Assembly (NCBI RefSeq): GCF_029227915.1 | Contig: NC_079881.1 | Span: 11,755,501-11,819,500, forward strand | From: Hydractinia symbiolongicarpus | Taxonomy: Eukaryota > Cnidaria > Hydrozoa > Anthoathecata > Hydractiniidae | Direction: 5' to 3' | Length of the DNA stretch: 64,000 nucleotides | Shown: one piece after another, positions 1 through 12,900 of the stretch | Layout of the letters: every line of letters starts with the position of its first letter | Numbering within the stretch: the stretch's first letter is position 1 | Program-made: the position numbers and the translations under genes | The notes under the pieces: generated by a model | Seen by the model: the letters and a program-made list of their open reading frames with translations, nothing else | Database searches by the model: none | What the model was told of the DNA's origin: nothing

Positions 1-118
1 GACTCTGCCATCAAAGGCAGGCTCCTCCTGGAAATAGCAGACAGAGTATATCCCTCGATATTTGTGTGGCTAGCCATGAAATATTATGCACATCTATCCA
101 TCTGTTTATCTGTCTATC
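1..118 (+). repeat. 5'-truncated tRNA-derived SINE, 3' portion
   Basis: This stretch matches the 3' half of the full-length SINE at 4942-5287, sharing the 'cctcctggaaata' and 'tatatccctcgatatttgtg' segments and the terminal tetranucleotide run (TCTA)n. The tRNA-like head is missing, either truncated on insertion or lying outside the window. A further inverted copy is at 31690-31975, so this is a dispersed family. Confidence 0.7.
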
Positions 119-1727
119 TAAAACTCAAACATTCAAAACATACATACCTGAATGTAAATTATTATTTCTTCACTTTTAGATTTAAGTAAATCTAGATACC
201 TTTTTATAGCAATCTGTTCTTCCTAACAAAAGAAGTAGAAAACATATCTTCCTTTGAAGAAACATATATAGTGAGCAAATTGAGAGAATATAAAAATTAA
301 TATCTGCTTGTCGGATTTAATAAAAAAGAGAAAAAAAACGTTTTGTGACTGCAGTGACTTATATTATATGAGATGATAGCATTAAAAATTGTAATTACGG
401 GTTTTAAATTTGTGAGGTTGAACATACTTTTACATTTTATGAGAAAAATTTTAAGGCTAGCTAAATTTTTTTAAAGTTGGCCAAGTTAAGGGAAAAAAAT
501 GTTTATTTGAAGACAAGTGATAATTTTTTAGCTTAATGTCATAGCATACATAATATTGCCAACACACTTACCTTAAATTTTAAAAATGGATACTGCAGCA
601 ACAAGTCACTCATTTTTCTCTGCACTGCCTTCACAAGACATATCTAAAAAAGATGCAACATCTACATGAGATAACTATAAGAAACTATAAGACATCATAA
701 AGCAGTCAGTATGTTTTTTACGTTGGTCAACTTACCTCACATGATGTTTCTGCTGATCTTAATTCCATTTTTCCAAACTGTAAGAATTCTTTCCTCTACT
801 TACATTTTGAAGAAATTAACATTACACAAACATGCCATTTTGAATCAGTTGACATTTTATATACTATGCTATAACAAAATATTTTAAAGTTTTTGGATAA
901 TTCCCAATGTCAACAAAATGATGTGGAAAGTTATAGTATTTGCGCGTTGCTCTCAAATTATTTATGACTTGTTATATAAGTAGCTGAAACCTGCCATTTT
1001 TATACAGTTTATTATCAAAAGAACAACTTTAAAACACACCAACCTCCATTTTTTATTATATATTTTTAAAAAAACATAATATTATCAACAAAAATCATTT
1101 TATTAATTATTTATTCTTTAATTTGATTTTTAGTCAGTCCCTTATACTAATAACATCAATATTTTGTCTGAAAACAAGGTAATTTTATGTTAAGAAAGCA
1201 CAAAAAATTTTGTACATAATAGCAAATTGGATATATTTTTATTGATTCCCATGGCTATTGACTGGTACATCCAGAAAATAAGCACATAACTGTCATTATT
1301 ACATCTCACCTGCAAGGATAATATTCTAACTCATATTCTCAAATTGCAGTTGCTACATGACAAAATGCAATTTTTGTCCCAATTTGTTTTTTAATGCTTG
1401 CAACAAAGTTGTAATCCTTTTCATGAGTGGTCATAATCCCATGCAAAGTTTATCAAACCTTTTTTAACCTGATGTGCTAACAAAATGTCTAACAAAATCA
1501 CGTCACAAAGATATCGCTTATAAACAATGTTTTTAAACTATAGACTTAAAAAAGTCTGACAATCATACTTTTTTGACATGATCACACATCCAGGTTTAAT
1601 AGCTATTGTTATTATGTACTATAACATTTTTATTATTATTAAACAAAGCAATGAAAGCCTATTTAAAACTAACCAGTACATCCTGCTGGGTTATCCACCA
1701 TCTCTTAATAAAGACAGTGGCGTATCC
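119..1727. other. AT-rich stretch without recognisable gene
   Basis: I see no reading frame with recognisable protein similarity, no RNA gene and no clear inverted-repeat element here. It is AT-rich with many homopolymer runs and is probably intergenic or intronic to a gene outside the window. Confidence 0.5.
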
Positions 1728-3170
<1,443 letters not shown>

Positions 3171-4203
3171 ATTAAGCCTGAATAAACTCTTCTCGGCATG
3201 CTAATTATTGCGATTTATTTTATATATACACACTATTAATACGCACTTTACGTCATATTAAAGTGCGTATGAATATACAGTTCCCATTTAATAACCATAG
3301 TAAATGCCAGGCAAAAGATTTACAATGGTTTTATTTTTCCTTAATTCCTAAAATGCATGTTTACAAAGATGGTTTGAACTACATATTAATAAGCGATAAT
3401 TGGTTAGTTATAAAACGATAATTACATCAATGGTCACCATACATTTTCATTTGATAATGGACCATATGAACCAGTTCGTATATATTATGTAGATTTGTGG
3501 CGTCACACAGCTTCATAACTAAACATGATTTGTAAGATTGTGGAAAAATTCTTGCTCTTATTAAACAAGAATATGCTAAGAAGGATTAAAAAAGAAATCA
3601 CCAAAGCAAACCAGTATATATTCTAGTTTGCACTATTACAAATGTAAAAATTGTGTTGCTTTCCCGAATATTTTGGAGTTGTTATGATTGCAAAAGTTGT
3701 TTTATGTCTACCGTCTTGTCTCACTGTGTTGTCTAACTTTCTGTGTCACGTTTGTATGCTTTCGTTTCAGTTCTTTCACATGGATATTTGTTTGTTCAGC
3801 AGAGTTTCCTAGTTGCAAAGCCTTGTCCTAGTTTAGGTCAGGTTCTCCCAACATTCTCTCCCTTAGTCGTTCATCACTTACACCTACTAATATAACATCT
3901 CTTATTAGATTCTCCTATTTCATTAAATTCACAATATTTTGAGAGTTTGCAAAGTTGCACTTTCGTTTCCGTAATTCACCTCGCTTTGTTTTGTTGATCT
4001 TTAACGGTACCATCTTCTTTCTCCTCCTGGCAAGGTAGATATATCAAGAAGCATGTCTTTTTTGCTAGCTACTTGCTGAATAGCTGCACCAGAACATAAT
4101 CTAAGATAAAACTTCTTAATTAAACCTGGTACGTGTGGCTGGTAATTTTCGCTGGATGCGATGAAGATGGTGCTTATTCTTCCCCGTGTTCCCACTACAC
4201 GTT
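3171..4203. other. Gene-free upstream region of RPS9
   Basis: No coding similarity was found on either strand. A short inverted pair near 3238-3270 (GCACTTTACG and AAAGTGCGTA) is visible. The region presumably holds the RPS9 promoter at its right end. The minus-strand frame 4225-4001 has no recognisable similarity. Confidence 0.4.
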
Positions 4204-4236
4204 CTTTTTGCCCGTTCTTTATCACCGTCGGCCATC
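4204..4236 (+). promoter_or_regulatory. Pyrimidine-rich RPS9 leader, TOP-like
   Basis: The bases just before the RPS9 start codon form pyrimidine-rich tracts (CTTTTTGCCCGTTCTTTATC). This is what is expected of the 5' terminal oligopyrimidine leaders of animal ribosomal protein mRNAs, which place them under growth-dependent (mTOR) translational control. The transcription start cannot be fixed from sequence alone, so the TOP call is an inference. Confidence 0.45.
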
Positions 4237-7200
4237 ATGGTCAAGAATGTTTGTTCGAAGACTTATGTCACTCCGAGGCGTCCTTTCGAAAAAGCTCGAT
4301 TAGATCAAGAGTTGCAACTTATTGGTCAATTTGGTTTACGTAACAAACGGGAAGTATGGAGAGTAAAATTATCCCTTGCCAAAATTCGTAAGCGGGCTCG
4401 AGATTTGCTGACTCTTCCAGAGAAAGATAACAGACGGTTATTTGAAGGAAACGCACTTCTTCGTAGACTTGTTCGAATTGGTGTTTTAGACGAAAGCCGT
4501 ATGAAACTCGATTATGTGTTGGGTTTAAAAGTTGAAGATTTCTTAGAGAGACGTCTCCAAACACAAGTATTTAAACTTGGACTAGCTAAATCTATCCATC
4601 ATGCTCGTGTTATTATTAGACAAAGGCATATCAGGTAATGCAAAAGTTAAAATTTATATACTTTCACACTATTATTAATGATTAAATCTAGCTAGAATAC
4701 TGCATTTGAGTAGTTATCATTGTGCTAAGGCTGCTGGTTTCTATTGTACGTCACAGTTATGATGAACAAAGGTGGAGACTCAACCTTTTCCTGTTATACC
4801 TTATAGCCTCGACTGGAAAAATCCACTGAGTCCTGCGTTTGACAGAGTACTCTGGTTCTTTTCCAGGAATTCTGTTATAATTCTATTTTACTCTGACAAT
4901 TCAATCTAAGGCCGTCATCAAAAATATGTTGTGTTTCGATTGTGGCGCCGTAGATTAGTGGTTACAGCTCTCGTACTCTGTGCGGGAGACCGGGGTTCGA
5001 TTTCTCTTGACGGCGATTCAACACGGGCAAGTGAATGTTACCATAGCCCGGGTTAACCCAAGCCTTGTGAGGGAAATTGGGAAGATGGCACACTGTGGGC
5101 CGTTGGATGTTGCAGGGAGTTGTCTAGTGGAGCGCGGGCTCTAATTGGGTCTGCGTAGCTCAAAATGAGCTTTAAATACTCTAGGACTCTCCATCTAAGC
5201 CATGGCCCCTCCTGGAAATAATAGACGGTATATCCCTCGATATTTGTGAGGCTAGCCATGTAAAATATGCACATCTATCTATCTATCTTCCGTCCTCCTA
5301 CCGACTCACTTTTGGTAATATTTTTCAAAAAAAAATTTTTTTCGCCAGAACTAATTTATGCAAAGTTGACAAAAACTCGCAAAAATTTATTTCCCTAAAA
5401 ATTAATTCCTTTAGGGCACTTCTGTGGCTACTGGCAGTTTACAGGACGGTGAAAAATGTTGTACAAATGATGTCGAATGACTCTATACTGTTTTGGCCCT
5501 GGGAACGAATTTCCTCCTGGGAAAAATATACGGCCACCTGCCAGACTCATTTTTTGTGGGGTCTTCAGAATGCGAACATAACATATTTTTGATGGTGGCC
5601 AAAGAGTAAAAAATAGGAATTAAAAATCATTACAAAACAAGCAGTCCTAAATCTGTGTAAAGAACATTGGCTAATTTTATTTTAAGAATTATGGGGATGT
5701 GCACACTTGTACGTAATTAACTTCAGACATATTAACTCAAATGTTACTTGATCAGGTAAAATTACAGGGGTCCCATCCAGCATAAAATCATAAATCATAA
5801 AATGAGCAATTTTTTCTCAAAAACCATAAAATAAGCATAAAATTGATTTTTTGGCAATCATAATTTTTATACATGTGTTCACCAAAATTTTGTTTACGCA
5901 GTTATTTTTAATTTTGTTTGCTTTTTACTTAACATTTATTATTCCTATGACATTTCCCAGAGTTTTATGTAGCAATTGTTTAGGTCGAGAAGAGAGTAGA
6001 ACAACTTTTTTCAAGGTTAGTAATTACAATAGTAAGTGGGGAAAAGCTATCCTAAGCTCAGTTTTGTTAAAAATGATAAATTTTCAGCTTATTAACTGGA
6101 GGACATTTACAACCAAACCAAAGGTGGCAAGTTAAGTCTTAGTTACAGCAGTTTATTCCAAAGTCCAGAAAATTTAGTAAAAAAGGCAGAAATGTTACAA
6201 GCTTTGCAAATGGTTGATAAAACCAAAAACAAATTTTAGGTGCAAACACTTATACTTTATTAATTTAGCCCATTGTTTAGCAATAAACCTTGGTGGTAAC
6301 AGTATAGACGGTCAAAATTCAAAGCACTTTTTATGTATACCCAGTTCTCCAAGGGTTATCCAGTTTATATAGGAAATTTGTCAAATCTGTGAGAAATTAG
6401 TAAGAAATTAGGAAAAATTAAACATTGGCATAAAATTGGCATAAAATCAGCTAAATTTTCATAACAAATGTCATGAAATTAGAAGTATATGGCATAAAAT
6501 AGCATAAAAATAGGGTGTACATTGGCATAAAATCATAAATAAAATTTGTGTTTTTGCCCTGGGACCCCTGAAATTACCCAATGGTGTAAAGCTTTGGGGA
6601 GACGATCCGGGTTTTTTATCCGCATGCAATGCGATCTTGTTGCATTGCAAGATCAAACAGTCGCTGTCTTCTCGCCATCTGTGCAACAACTTATATGCAA
6701 CAAAGTTATCATTTTCTTCACTCACTAAACTCATTATGCGGTGAAAAGAGCAGCTATCATAGCGTTCTTACTTGATGAGGAAGAAAAAGGAAGAAATAGA
6801 ATATAGGCTCGACCATGGATCGTAAAAAGACAACGATAAGGTGCGTTTCATACGCTATTCACTGACTTAAAGCTAGATAATATAGCCTTCAAGAACAATC
6901 TGAGGTTAGATAGAACACAATTTGAATTGTTGTTACAGAAGGTCTACAAACATATCATTAAACAGGATAAGAATATGTGTGAGTGCATAAAACCGGAAGA
7001 AATTTGCTGTCTTACATTGCGTTATCTTGCTAGTGGAGAATCGTTTCGTTCATTGGAATTTCAATTCCGAATAGGCAAAAGAACCATATCAAATATTATT
7101 CTTGATGTATGTATGGCAATATATGAAGAACTTAGAATTGAATATTTGACAACACCAAACACTGAAGATGCTTGGTTGGATATTTCTAAAAAATTCATAT

Positions 7201-9833
7201 TACATTGGAATTTTCAGTACAGCATTGGTGATGGGAAGCATATTGTCATTGAGCAACTGTCACACTCTGGTTCTCACTATCGGAACTATAAAAATACTGA
7301 CAGCATCGTTTTAATGGGTATGATAGGCCGAGATTAGGAATTTTTGTTCGTTAATATATGTATTAACTAGTCGATAAAGCCCGTGGAAAAATTTTAATGA
7401 CATTAGCAGAGACATGTCAGAACACAAAATTTTTTTTCACAAATGTGTATGCCTATTGCCTTCATCGTATAGATCTTAAAAAGCTATAATCAAGAAAATG
7501 TATAGGATTGTGTAATTTGCAGAGATATTATGGTTTAAAGGTTTTTTATGACGTCATTAACCCGTCCATTCCGAAACGGATTCAGTGAGCCAGGTTTGCA
7601 AACTTACCCAAATTGGTCCTAGGTGGTCCCTAGTTACCTACGCGGTGTAAAATCATTGACGTCACCGCCTCGTTTTCAAGTTATTTGGCCTCAAAGTTTT
7701 AGGTGCACTGCACAGACAGACAGACACACTTAGCGTATCCGTGGATACCCTTGGCTACAAGTCGTGGTTATCATGCAAGCAATCAGGCCAATGAGATAAG
7801 GCAAGAATTCACGGAATACTTTACACAGGAAGGCTGTGTTCCCTGGCAATGGAAATGTGCAAAAGTAGATATATAAGTGAAACGAACAGCATTTTGTTCT
7901 GCACTGATTCTGTCTGATTTTGATTTCTTTTTTTTCTTTTTTGAAGGAGGTAAAATAGAATCACCAATCGTGTTGAACGACTTGTCGACAATACATGTTG
8001 CTTCGATAAAGGTCATGTTGAAATACTCCCAATTGGAAACGTACACATCCCTTGTTCCAGATCCACTAGATTTTTACGCTTCTTGCCTCATATACTCTCT
8101 TTTGTAGGTTGTTACCAAGTTGTTCCATTCTTGTTTGATTTCAGCCTTGCTGTATCTGACAGTGGAAAGTTTTTTCAAGTACCTCTATTGTATACTTTCC
8201 TATCAAACAAAGAATATAAACTGTCTTTTACTGCTGATCTTTTCTGTTTATTGTTGTGATCTGAATCGTCATTTTTCCACAGTACTGGATTTTCTCGATA
8301 AAAGTTTACGAGTTCTCGTTTTTCTTGCTCGTTCATTTTCAACTTTTTTTCCACACAAAAATAACAATTCTTGTACTATGCACTTTCCGTTATGATTATT
8401 CAGCATTATCCAGCAAATGATTGGAGAAAATACTGTATTCTGGTTGGTAGATTTTTATCATGCATCAAAAAAATATTGCAAACCATCGTTGTCTGCAGCA
8501 TTAAAAAAAAATGTTGAAGGAAATCAATCGAGTTGATTTCATGCAACAATTTTTTTTAAGCATTGCACGAAAAGAATCCCATCATTTTACCCGGCTCTAC
8601 GATGCAATTTTTTCATCCGCATGCAATGCAACAAAATCGCATTGCATGCAGATGAAAAAATTGCATTGTCTCCATAAAGCTTAAGTCTTAGTTCATGTTA
8701 ACAGGAGCCCTAATTCAATGAAATCATCCATCCAATTTGTAACTTAACATTTCCTTTTCACATGTTTCTTGTAGAAAGAGCTTTTTTAAAAAATGCAAAA
8801 TTATAACCATTCTCAAGTCTGATACTGAAGAAGGAATATTAAGTTTTGTGTTGCATTGTTTTGTTTGTTTATTAAGAATAAAAGCACCCTTAGATAATGT
8901 GTTATCTCTACCTATTTTGTATTCCGTAGCGCCATCAGACAATCTGTTGTAAAGCTTGTAGTAGGAACATGATAATATGGAACACATCAATGCTTTATGT
9001 TTTATTAACATTATCACTTTTAAGCCTATGAATGAGAAAATAACACCTGAGCAATAAATTGCTCTCCCAAAGTTACTATAAAAGGGTAACCTTATAGAAA
9101 AAATATTCTCCTTTAAAGTACTTAAAAGTATTGCTCAGCCAGACAAAATTTTTGGAATTGGGAGAGCAATTTATGGCTCAGCTAGTCTCTTATTTCTTAG
9201 TCTGGTCTAATGCCACAAAAATAGGATCAAATAAGTTTTATCCTACTGCAAATCCCTGCTGCAAATCTCTACTGCAAATCTGTGAATACAAATTGATCTT
9301 ATGGTTAAAGACGTTAAATTTATAGTCAAATCTAGCAACAAATAATTTTAGCAATAAAACCTAACAAGGGAAATTGATAAATTATCAGCAAAAAATAATG
9401 TAATCATGTAGACATGTACTACTAAAATCAGAGGTCTGCACTTTAAAGTTGTCGTTTTTATAGCAAGGGGTTGTTATAGAGATGTGCGTGTTAACACAGG
9501 CGTGACCGCATCTTCTCAAATTAACAATTTTTGAAGTACTTCAAGAAATATTTTATCTAAAATCATTTCTTTGCTTTTTCTTTTTGTTTTTGTCTTACAA
9601 AAATGTAGGACTTCAGAGTTACTGTCATGAAAATTGGAATAAAAAATTATGAATTTTTTAGAGTTCGAAAACAACTAGTAAACGTACCCTCATTCCTGGT
9701 AAGATTGGACTCACAAAAACATATTGACTACCGTCAAAATTCCCCATATGCTGGTGGTAGAGCTGGACGTGTTAAACGTAAGAATGCCAAGAAAGGTGGT
9801 GGTGATGATGATGGTGAAGAAGAGGAGGATTAG
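4237..9833 (+). CDS. RPS9: 40S ribosomal protein S9 (uS4), two exons
   Basis: Exons are 4237-4634 and 9662-9833. The intron starts GTAATG and ends TTTTTAG, and the AG|A split codon restores the Arg of RQRHIR|VRKQ. The product is 189 residues, against about 194 in human. It is a small-subunit protein of the uS4 family that binds 18S rRNA early in assembly. Visible family landmarks are [12 protein letters not shown] near the N-terminus, [31 protein letters not shown], the S4-type RNA-binding region [36 protein letters not shown], and [10 protein letters not shown] followed by an acidic tail ending EEEED. The start is the ATG at 4237; a longer in-frame ATG-less extension upstream is leader sequence. 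The N-terminus ([10 protein letters not shown]) is a few residues shorter than vertebrate S9. The 5.0-kb intron is unusually full of transposons for a ribosomal protein gene. AATAAA signals follow at 9862 and 9925. Confidence 0.97.
4910..5600. mobile_element. TIR element, family B (Harbinger-like MITE), SINE-interrupted
   Basis: The left end GGCCgtCATCAAAAATATG and the right end CATATTTTTGATGgtGGCC are inverted repeats. The same termini bound the copy at 30905-31305, and the interiors (ACCGACTC..TTTTGGTAAT, then CTCGCAAAAATT) match in inverted orientation. A SINE (4942-5287) has inserted just inside the left TIR. A TAA precedes the left end. The right flank is AAA, so the target duplication is not clean here, but the second copy has a TTA on both sides. 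There is no coding capacity. Confidence 0.75.
4942..5287 (+). repeat. Full-length tRNA-derived SINE
   Basis: The head is tRNA-like: an A-box-like TAGATTAGTGG, a B-box-like GGTTCGATTTC, and CGCCGT pairing with ACGGCG as an acceptor-type stem. A tRNA-unrelated body of about 250 bp follows, ending in (TCTA)n. It lies inside the family-B TIR element, so it is younger than that element. Matching partial copies are at 1-118 (+) and 31690-31975 (-). It would be transcribed by RNA polymerase III and mobilised by a partner LINE; that part is family knowledge. Confidence 0.8.
5765..6569. mobile_element. hAT-like non-autonomous DNA transposon
   Basis: The termini CAGGGGTCCCA (left) and TGGGACCCCTG (right) are perfect 11-bp inverted repeats of the hAT type. 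AAATTA directly abuts both ends, giving a 6-bp direct match where hAT elements usually make 8. The subterminal regions hold many copies of a GCATAAAAT motif in both halves, the usual sort of transposase-binding repeats. No transposase frame is present. It ends 20 bp before the Harbinger element in the RPS9 intron. Confidence 0.75.
6868..7875 (+). pseudogene. Harbinger transposase (HARBI1-like), interrupted
   Basis: The N-terminal part is open from about 6868 to 7335. It encodes [19 protein letters not shown], the helix-turn-helix-like [19 protein letters not shown] region, and then [11 protein letters not shown], which holds the first catalytic Asp of the DDE domain. The frame ends soon after SIVLMGMIG, where the family-D repeat intervenes. 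The C-terminus resumes at about 7770-7870 as [18 protein letters not shown], then VPWQW and a stop, the usual end of Harbinger transposases. The middle, with the remaining catalytic residues, is absent, so this is a pseudogene. Confidence 0.8.
7366..7738 (+). repeat. Dispersed repeat family D, internally deleted copy
   Basis: Begins ACTAGTCGATAAAGCCCGTGG and ends CAGACAGACACACTTAGCGT. Longer copies with the same ends are at 43593-44313, 44315-45052 and 61829-62495. Shared internal landmarks are 'attccgaaacggattc', 'aggtggtccctagttac' and 'ttatttggcctcaaag'. I cannot assign it to a transposon class: it has no clear TIRs, no coding frame and no poly-A. Confidence 0.8.
8685..9661. other. Remainder of RPS9 intron
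   Basis: Non-coding apart from the SINE-like fragment at 9035-9200. The minus-strand frame 9017-8724 shows no family I recognise. The intron ends with a clear pyrimidine tract and acceptor at 9660-9661. Confidence 0.4.
9035..9200 (-). repeat. Truncated SINE-like repeat shared with 33755-34205
   Basis: The blocks 'gagcaataaattgctctccc', 'tattgctcagccagac' and 'gagcaatttatggctcagct' recur in inverted orientation at about 33930-34195. The second locus carries a tRNA-like head that is missing here, so this is a truncated copy in the opposite orientation. Internal GAGCAAT/ATTGCTC pairs make it self-complementary. Confidence 0.6.
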
Positions 9834-9861
9834 TAAGTACTAAATATATCTTTACTGCCAG

Positions 9862-9930
9862 AATAAACTTTCCTTGTTTCAAGACTTTCATAAGAAGTGA
9901 ATGTTTGTGGTTTTTCATTCCAACAATAAA
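9862..9930 (+). terminator. Polyadenylation signals of RPS9
   Basis: AATAAA occurs at 9862-9867 and again at 9925-9930, 29 and 92 bases after the RPS9 stop codon. This spacing suits the short 3' UTRs of ribosomal protein mRNAs. Confidence 0.65.
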
Positions 9931-12900
9931 ATTTAAATGCGATAAGTAAAATGATTTGAGTAAATGTTTACCTAGTTTTTTTCCATGGAATATGAGGTTT
10001 ACTTACGATGATTTTATTTCTTGTGAAATTTTTCTTTTAAGAGTAATATAGGAGGAGTTGTTTGTTGAAATTAAGAAGGGTGATAAATTTGAAGTTTTTT
10101 TGGGTTGCTAGAGTAGTAATATACAGTTTGTGTGTGCTTGAAAAAATGCTGGTATGGCCCAACTGCTGTAAGATTGTCATTAAAATACTTTTACCAGTGT
10201 TGTGAAAATTATTTTTGCCGTCTTACAGTTTTTGTATCACAGATGCATATATACATTCAACAAAACCCATGTAATCTTCGAAATTTAAGTTAAATCCCCT
10301 TATGTAGCACAGGACTGATGTTGATTGTAGCTTTAAGCTAGCATGCTTTGTAGTACAACCCTGTCTAAAATTTAACTAATATAAAGTAACGCTATTTTAT
10401 TATTATTTTTAGATTTCCAACTTCACCAACCAATAATAAACCTTGTAAATTATTTGGTGGAATAAATTACAGACAAGGGAATCTTTTTTGTTTGTTTTTA
10501 TTTTACCTAAAAGCTATAATACATGGCCTTAAACAAGTCTGAAAAACCATGAACTTGAGTGTAAACATAGAAACGGATGCTTTTCATTTTCTGTAAAGCA
10601 TTGCAAAATGCATCATTTTATCTTAACTGATATGAATCGAAGATGATTCTAAAATGATTTGCTGCTAAAAATTTTTAATTAAAATATGCATGTTATTTTT
10701 GTCGTGCAAATATACCTTACTGTGCTCCGTCCGAGTGCACCCAAGCCCCTGTGTGGTACTCAAAATATGCTTCGAGTTTGCTAATTTTAACCTATGCCTA
10801 AAGGTGGTGCTTATGAAACCTATGCTGGGGACCAAGCTTTAGCGAAAAGTGCTTGTGATTGGAAAAAAATTACATATTTTCAATTCGGGTATACTGATAA
10901 ATCATTTGCGTTAAAGTTGATGTGTTCACAAAAAAGAATGCGTGGTAAAATAATTAAAAAGCTTAAAAAGTTTGTAACATAAACTGGCGAATGAAGGAGT
11001 GTGGAATATTTCGCGGATAAGGCTTTTTATTTTCCAAAGCGACGTACTCGTAAGAGGGAGAGACGGGTTTTATTGAAATGTCGTATCATCAATTTGTTTA
11101 GTATTTCGTTCTTATTAATTTTTTTTTTAAATCGCGCGAACTAACGTTGATTTTTTTCTTAAATATTTGCATTACTCAACGATGATTTCCAATTCCAAGA
11201 AGGGATTTTTGTTTTCGGCGCTGCCTTTAGCTTTAAAAATTTGGCTTCTGCGCATTCCCAACATTTGGCAACAAAGTACTGGTTTAGCATGTGGTTATCG
11301 AATGATCTAATCTGCTTGGCGAAGTGTCTTTCGAATACTTAATTTCGAATCTTAAATTTTCCATCTGTTTCTGGATTTCGCTTGTGACACATTCGTGCGC
11401 TTTATGTCGTAAGTGCGCTGTATCACTTCTGTTATCCGCGAAGTCTAACAGTGTGTAGGTCCTAATGTTTGGTACTTAAACCGCTAGGTACAATGTTTTT
11501 ACCATTATTTCAGAACATTTTTCTTTGTTAAGGCCGGGCGAATGCATCAAAATTTTTAATTAAAATCGAGTATCCTTATTTTCAAAAGATTTTGATCAAT
11601 ATCCGAATGTTTCGATGAAATAGAATTTGTCATTTGCAATGTCATCAAAATGGGTTGATGAAAGCATTCGAATTTTGGTGCTTCATTCAATTTAAAATTT
11701 ATTATTCAAAGTTGCCAGCGGAGTGAGTAACTTTTGTTGAGTGAGCTCTATGATGGCCAAGAACTGCCGAGAACTTTTAATTCATTTTTTATTTCAATTT
11801 ATTATACTTTTACCTTTTTTTCTGTTTTTAAAAACGTTTTTATTTTAAATTTTTTTGTCGCTTGGCCGAGAGCTGCCATAGTATACCACAATGCATTTCG
11901 ACGACATTAACACGTGCACAAGTAAAAACATGGGGATAGAAACCAGCCCAGTGTACAACACGTGCGCACGGAGAAACTAATTCAAAATATTAACTCGAGA
12001 AGTTCTTAGTTTTCCTCTCATGTTATATGGAAAACCGTGTATTAATCATAAGTTAAAAATTATTCTCTTTACCGCAAAACTATAATTTGGATATCAATTT
12101 GTAAAGTGAGTAATTAAAAGATAGTTTTAAAAGACGCTATCGTACAAATGAATGAGTATATCTTTTATAACAAAGGAACTGGCTTCCTATTGTCCTTTTC
12201 AGCTGCTATTACAGGTTTTATTCTTTCTACTAATATCTGTGTGTTTTTATAGAGACGCAAGTAACCTGCCCGTTGTCTTGTGTAGTCGGCAGAAACTACC
12301 CATGCGGAAAATTCTTAACAATGTAAAACCATTTTTTCAAAACATTGGTTTCTACTATGTTATAACAATTTTTACGCTTACTTAAATTAGAATGACTGAT
12401 TTTAAAGTTTTCCGAAAAGCTGTTACTGCATAGAGAACAAAACCAACCACGATAGCTGGAAAGGACAAGTTTTGCAATAAAATTAAAGAAATTTTGGATA
12501 GGCAAGAAATTGTAGTGCAAAGACTAACGAGTGACGTGAAAGGGAAGGAGAAAACGTATTTAAGGATAGGCCCACAGGAATTAGTCTCCCATGACTACGA
12601 AAAAATTACGATTAAAAATATTAAAAAAGCATGTTTTTAATTTTTCACTCCAAACAAAAAACACTCCACCACTTAACATCTTTAAACATTATTTTTGTAA
12701 GATGCTATGTCCTGGTCACCAAATATAAAAACTGTCGAATTTGACATTGCTCAAATTGCAGAAATCATGGATGCAATCAGGCCTTGATGTTGTGGGTGAT
12801 GATTTCCTGACCATTGAAGAAAGAACAGGAGAAAGAAGCGAAGGAATTTAGCGAAGCTTACAAATCCGTTACAGAAACTGCGGTGGTGGAATGTTTGTAT

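Larger units (their letters stand above)
6589..8681 (+). mobile_element. PIF/Harbinger DNA transposon, decayed
   Basis: The inverted termini are about 60 bp. AGCTTTGGGGAGAC at the left matches the complement of GTCTCCATAAAGCT at the right, and both are followed by the palindromic ATGCAATGCGAT..TTGTTGCATTGC block. TAA flanks both ends (6586-6588 and 8682-8684), the 3-bp TWA duplication expected of PIF/Harbinger. The interior encodes broken transposase pieces (6868-7875). A family-D dispersed repeat (7366-7738) has landed inside the transposase gene. The Myb-like second protein of autonomous members was not found. Confidence 0.85.

Noticed and set aside
8724-9017. 97-codon minus-strand frame beside the Harbinger element
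   Set aside because: Checked as a possible second Harbinger ORF (Myb-like), but it lies outside the right TIR and has no Myb or MADF features.
10794-10982. 62-codon basic frame downstream of RPS9
   Set aside because: No family recognised, no splice context and no conservation evidence. Likely chance.
12296-12520. Minus-strand frame with WFCSLCSNSF, a possible zinc finger of a transposon protein
   Set aside because: Only one Cys pair is convincing, and there is no supporting flanking similarity or element ends.
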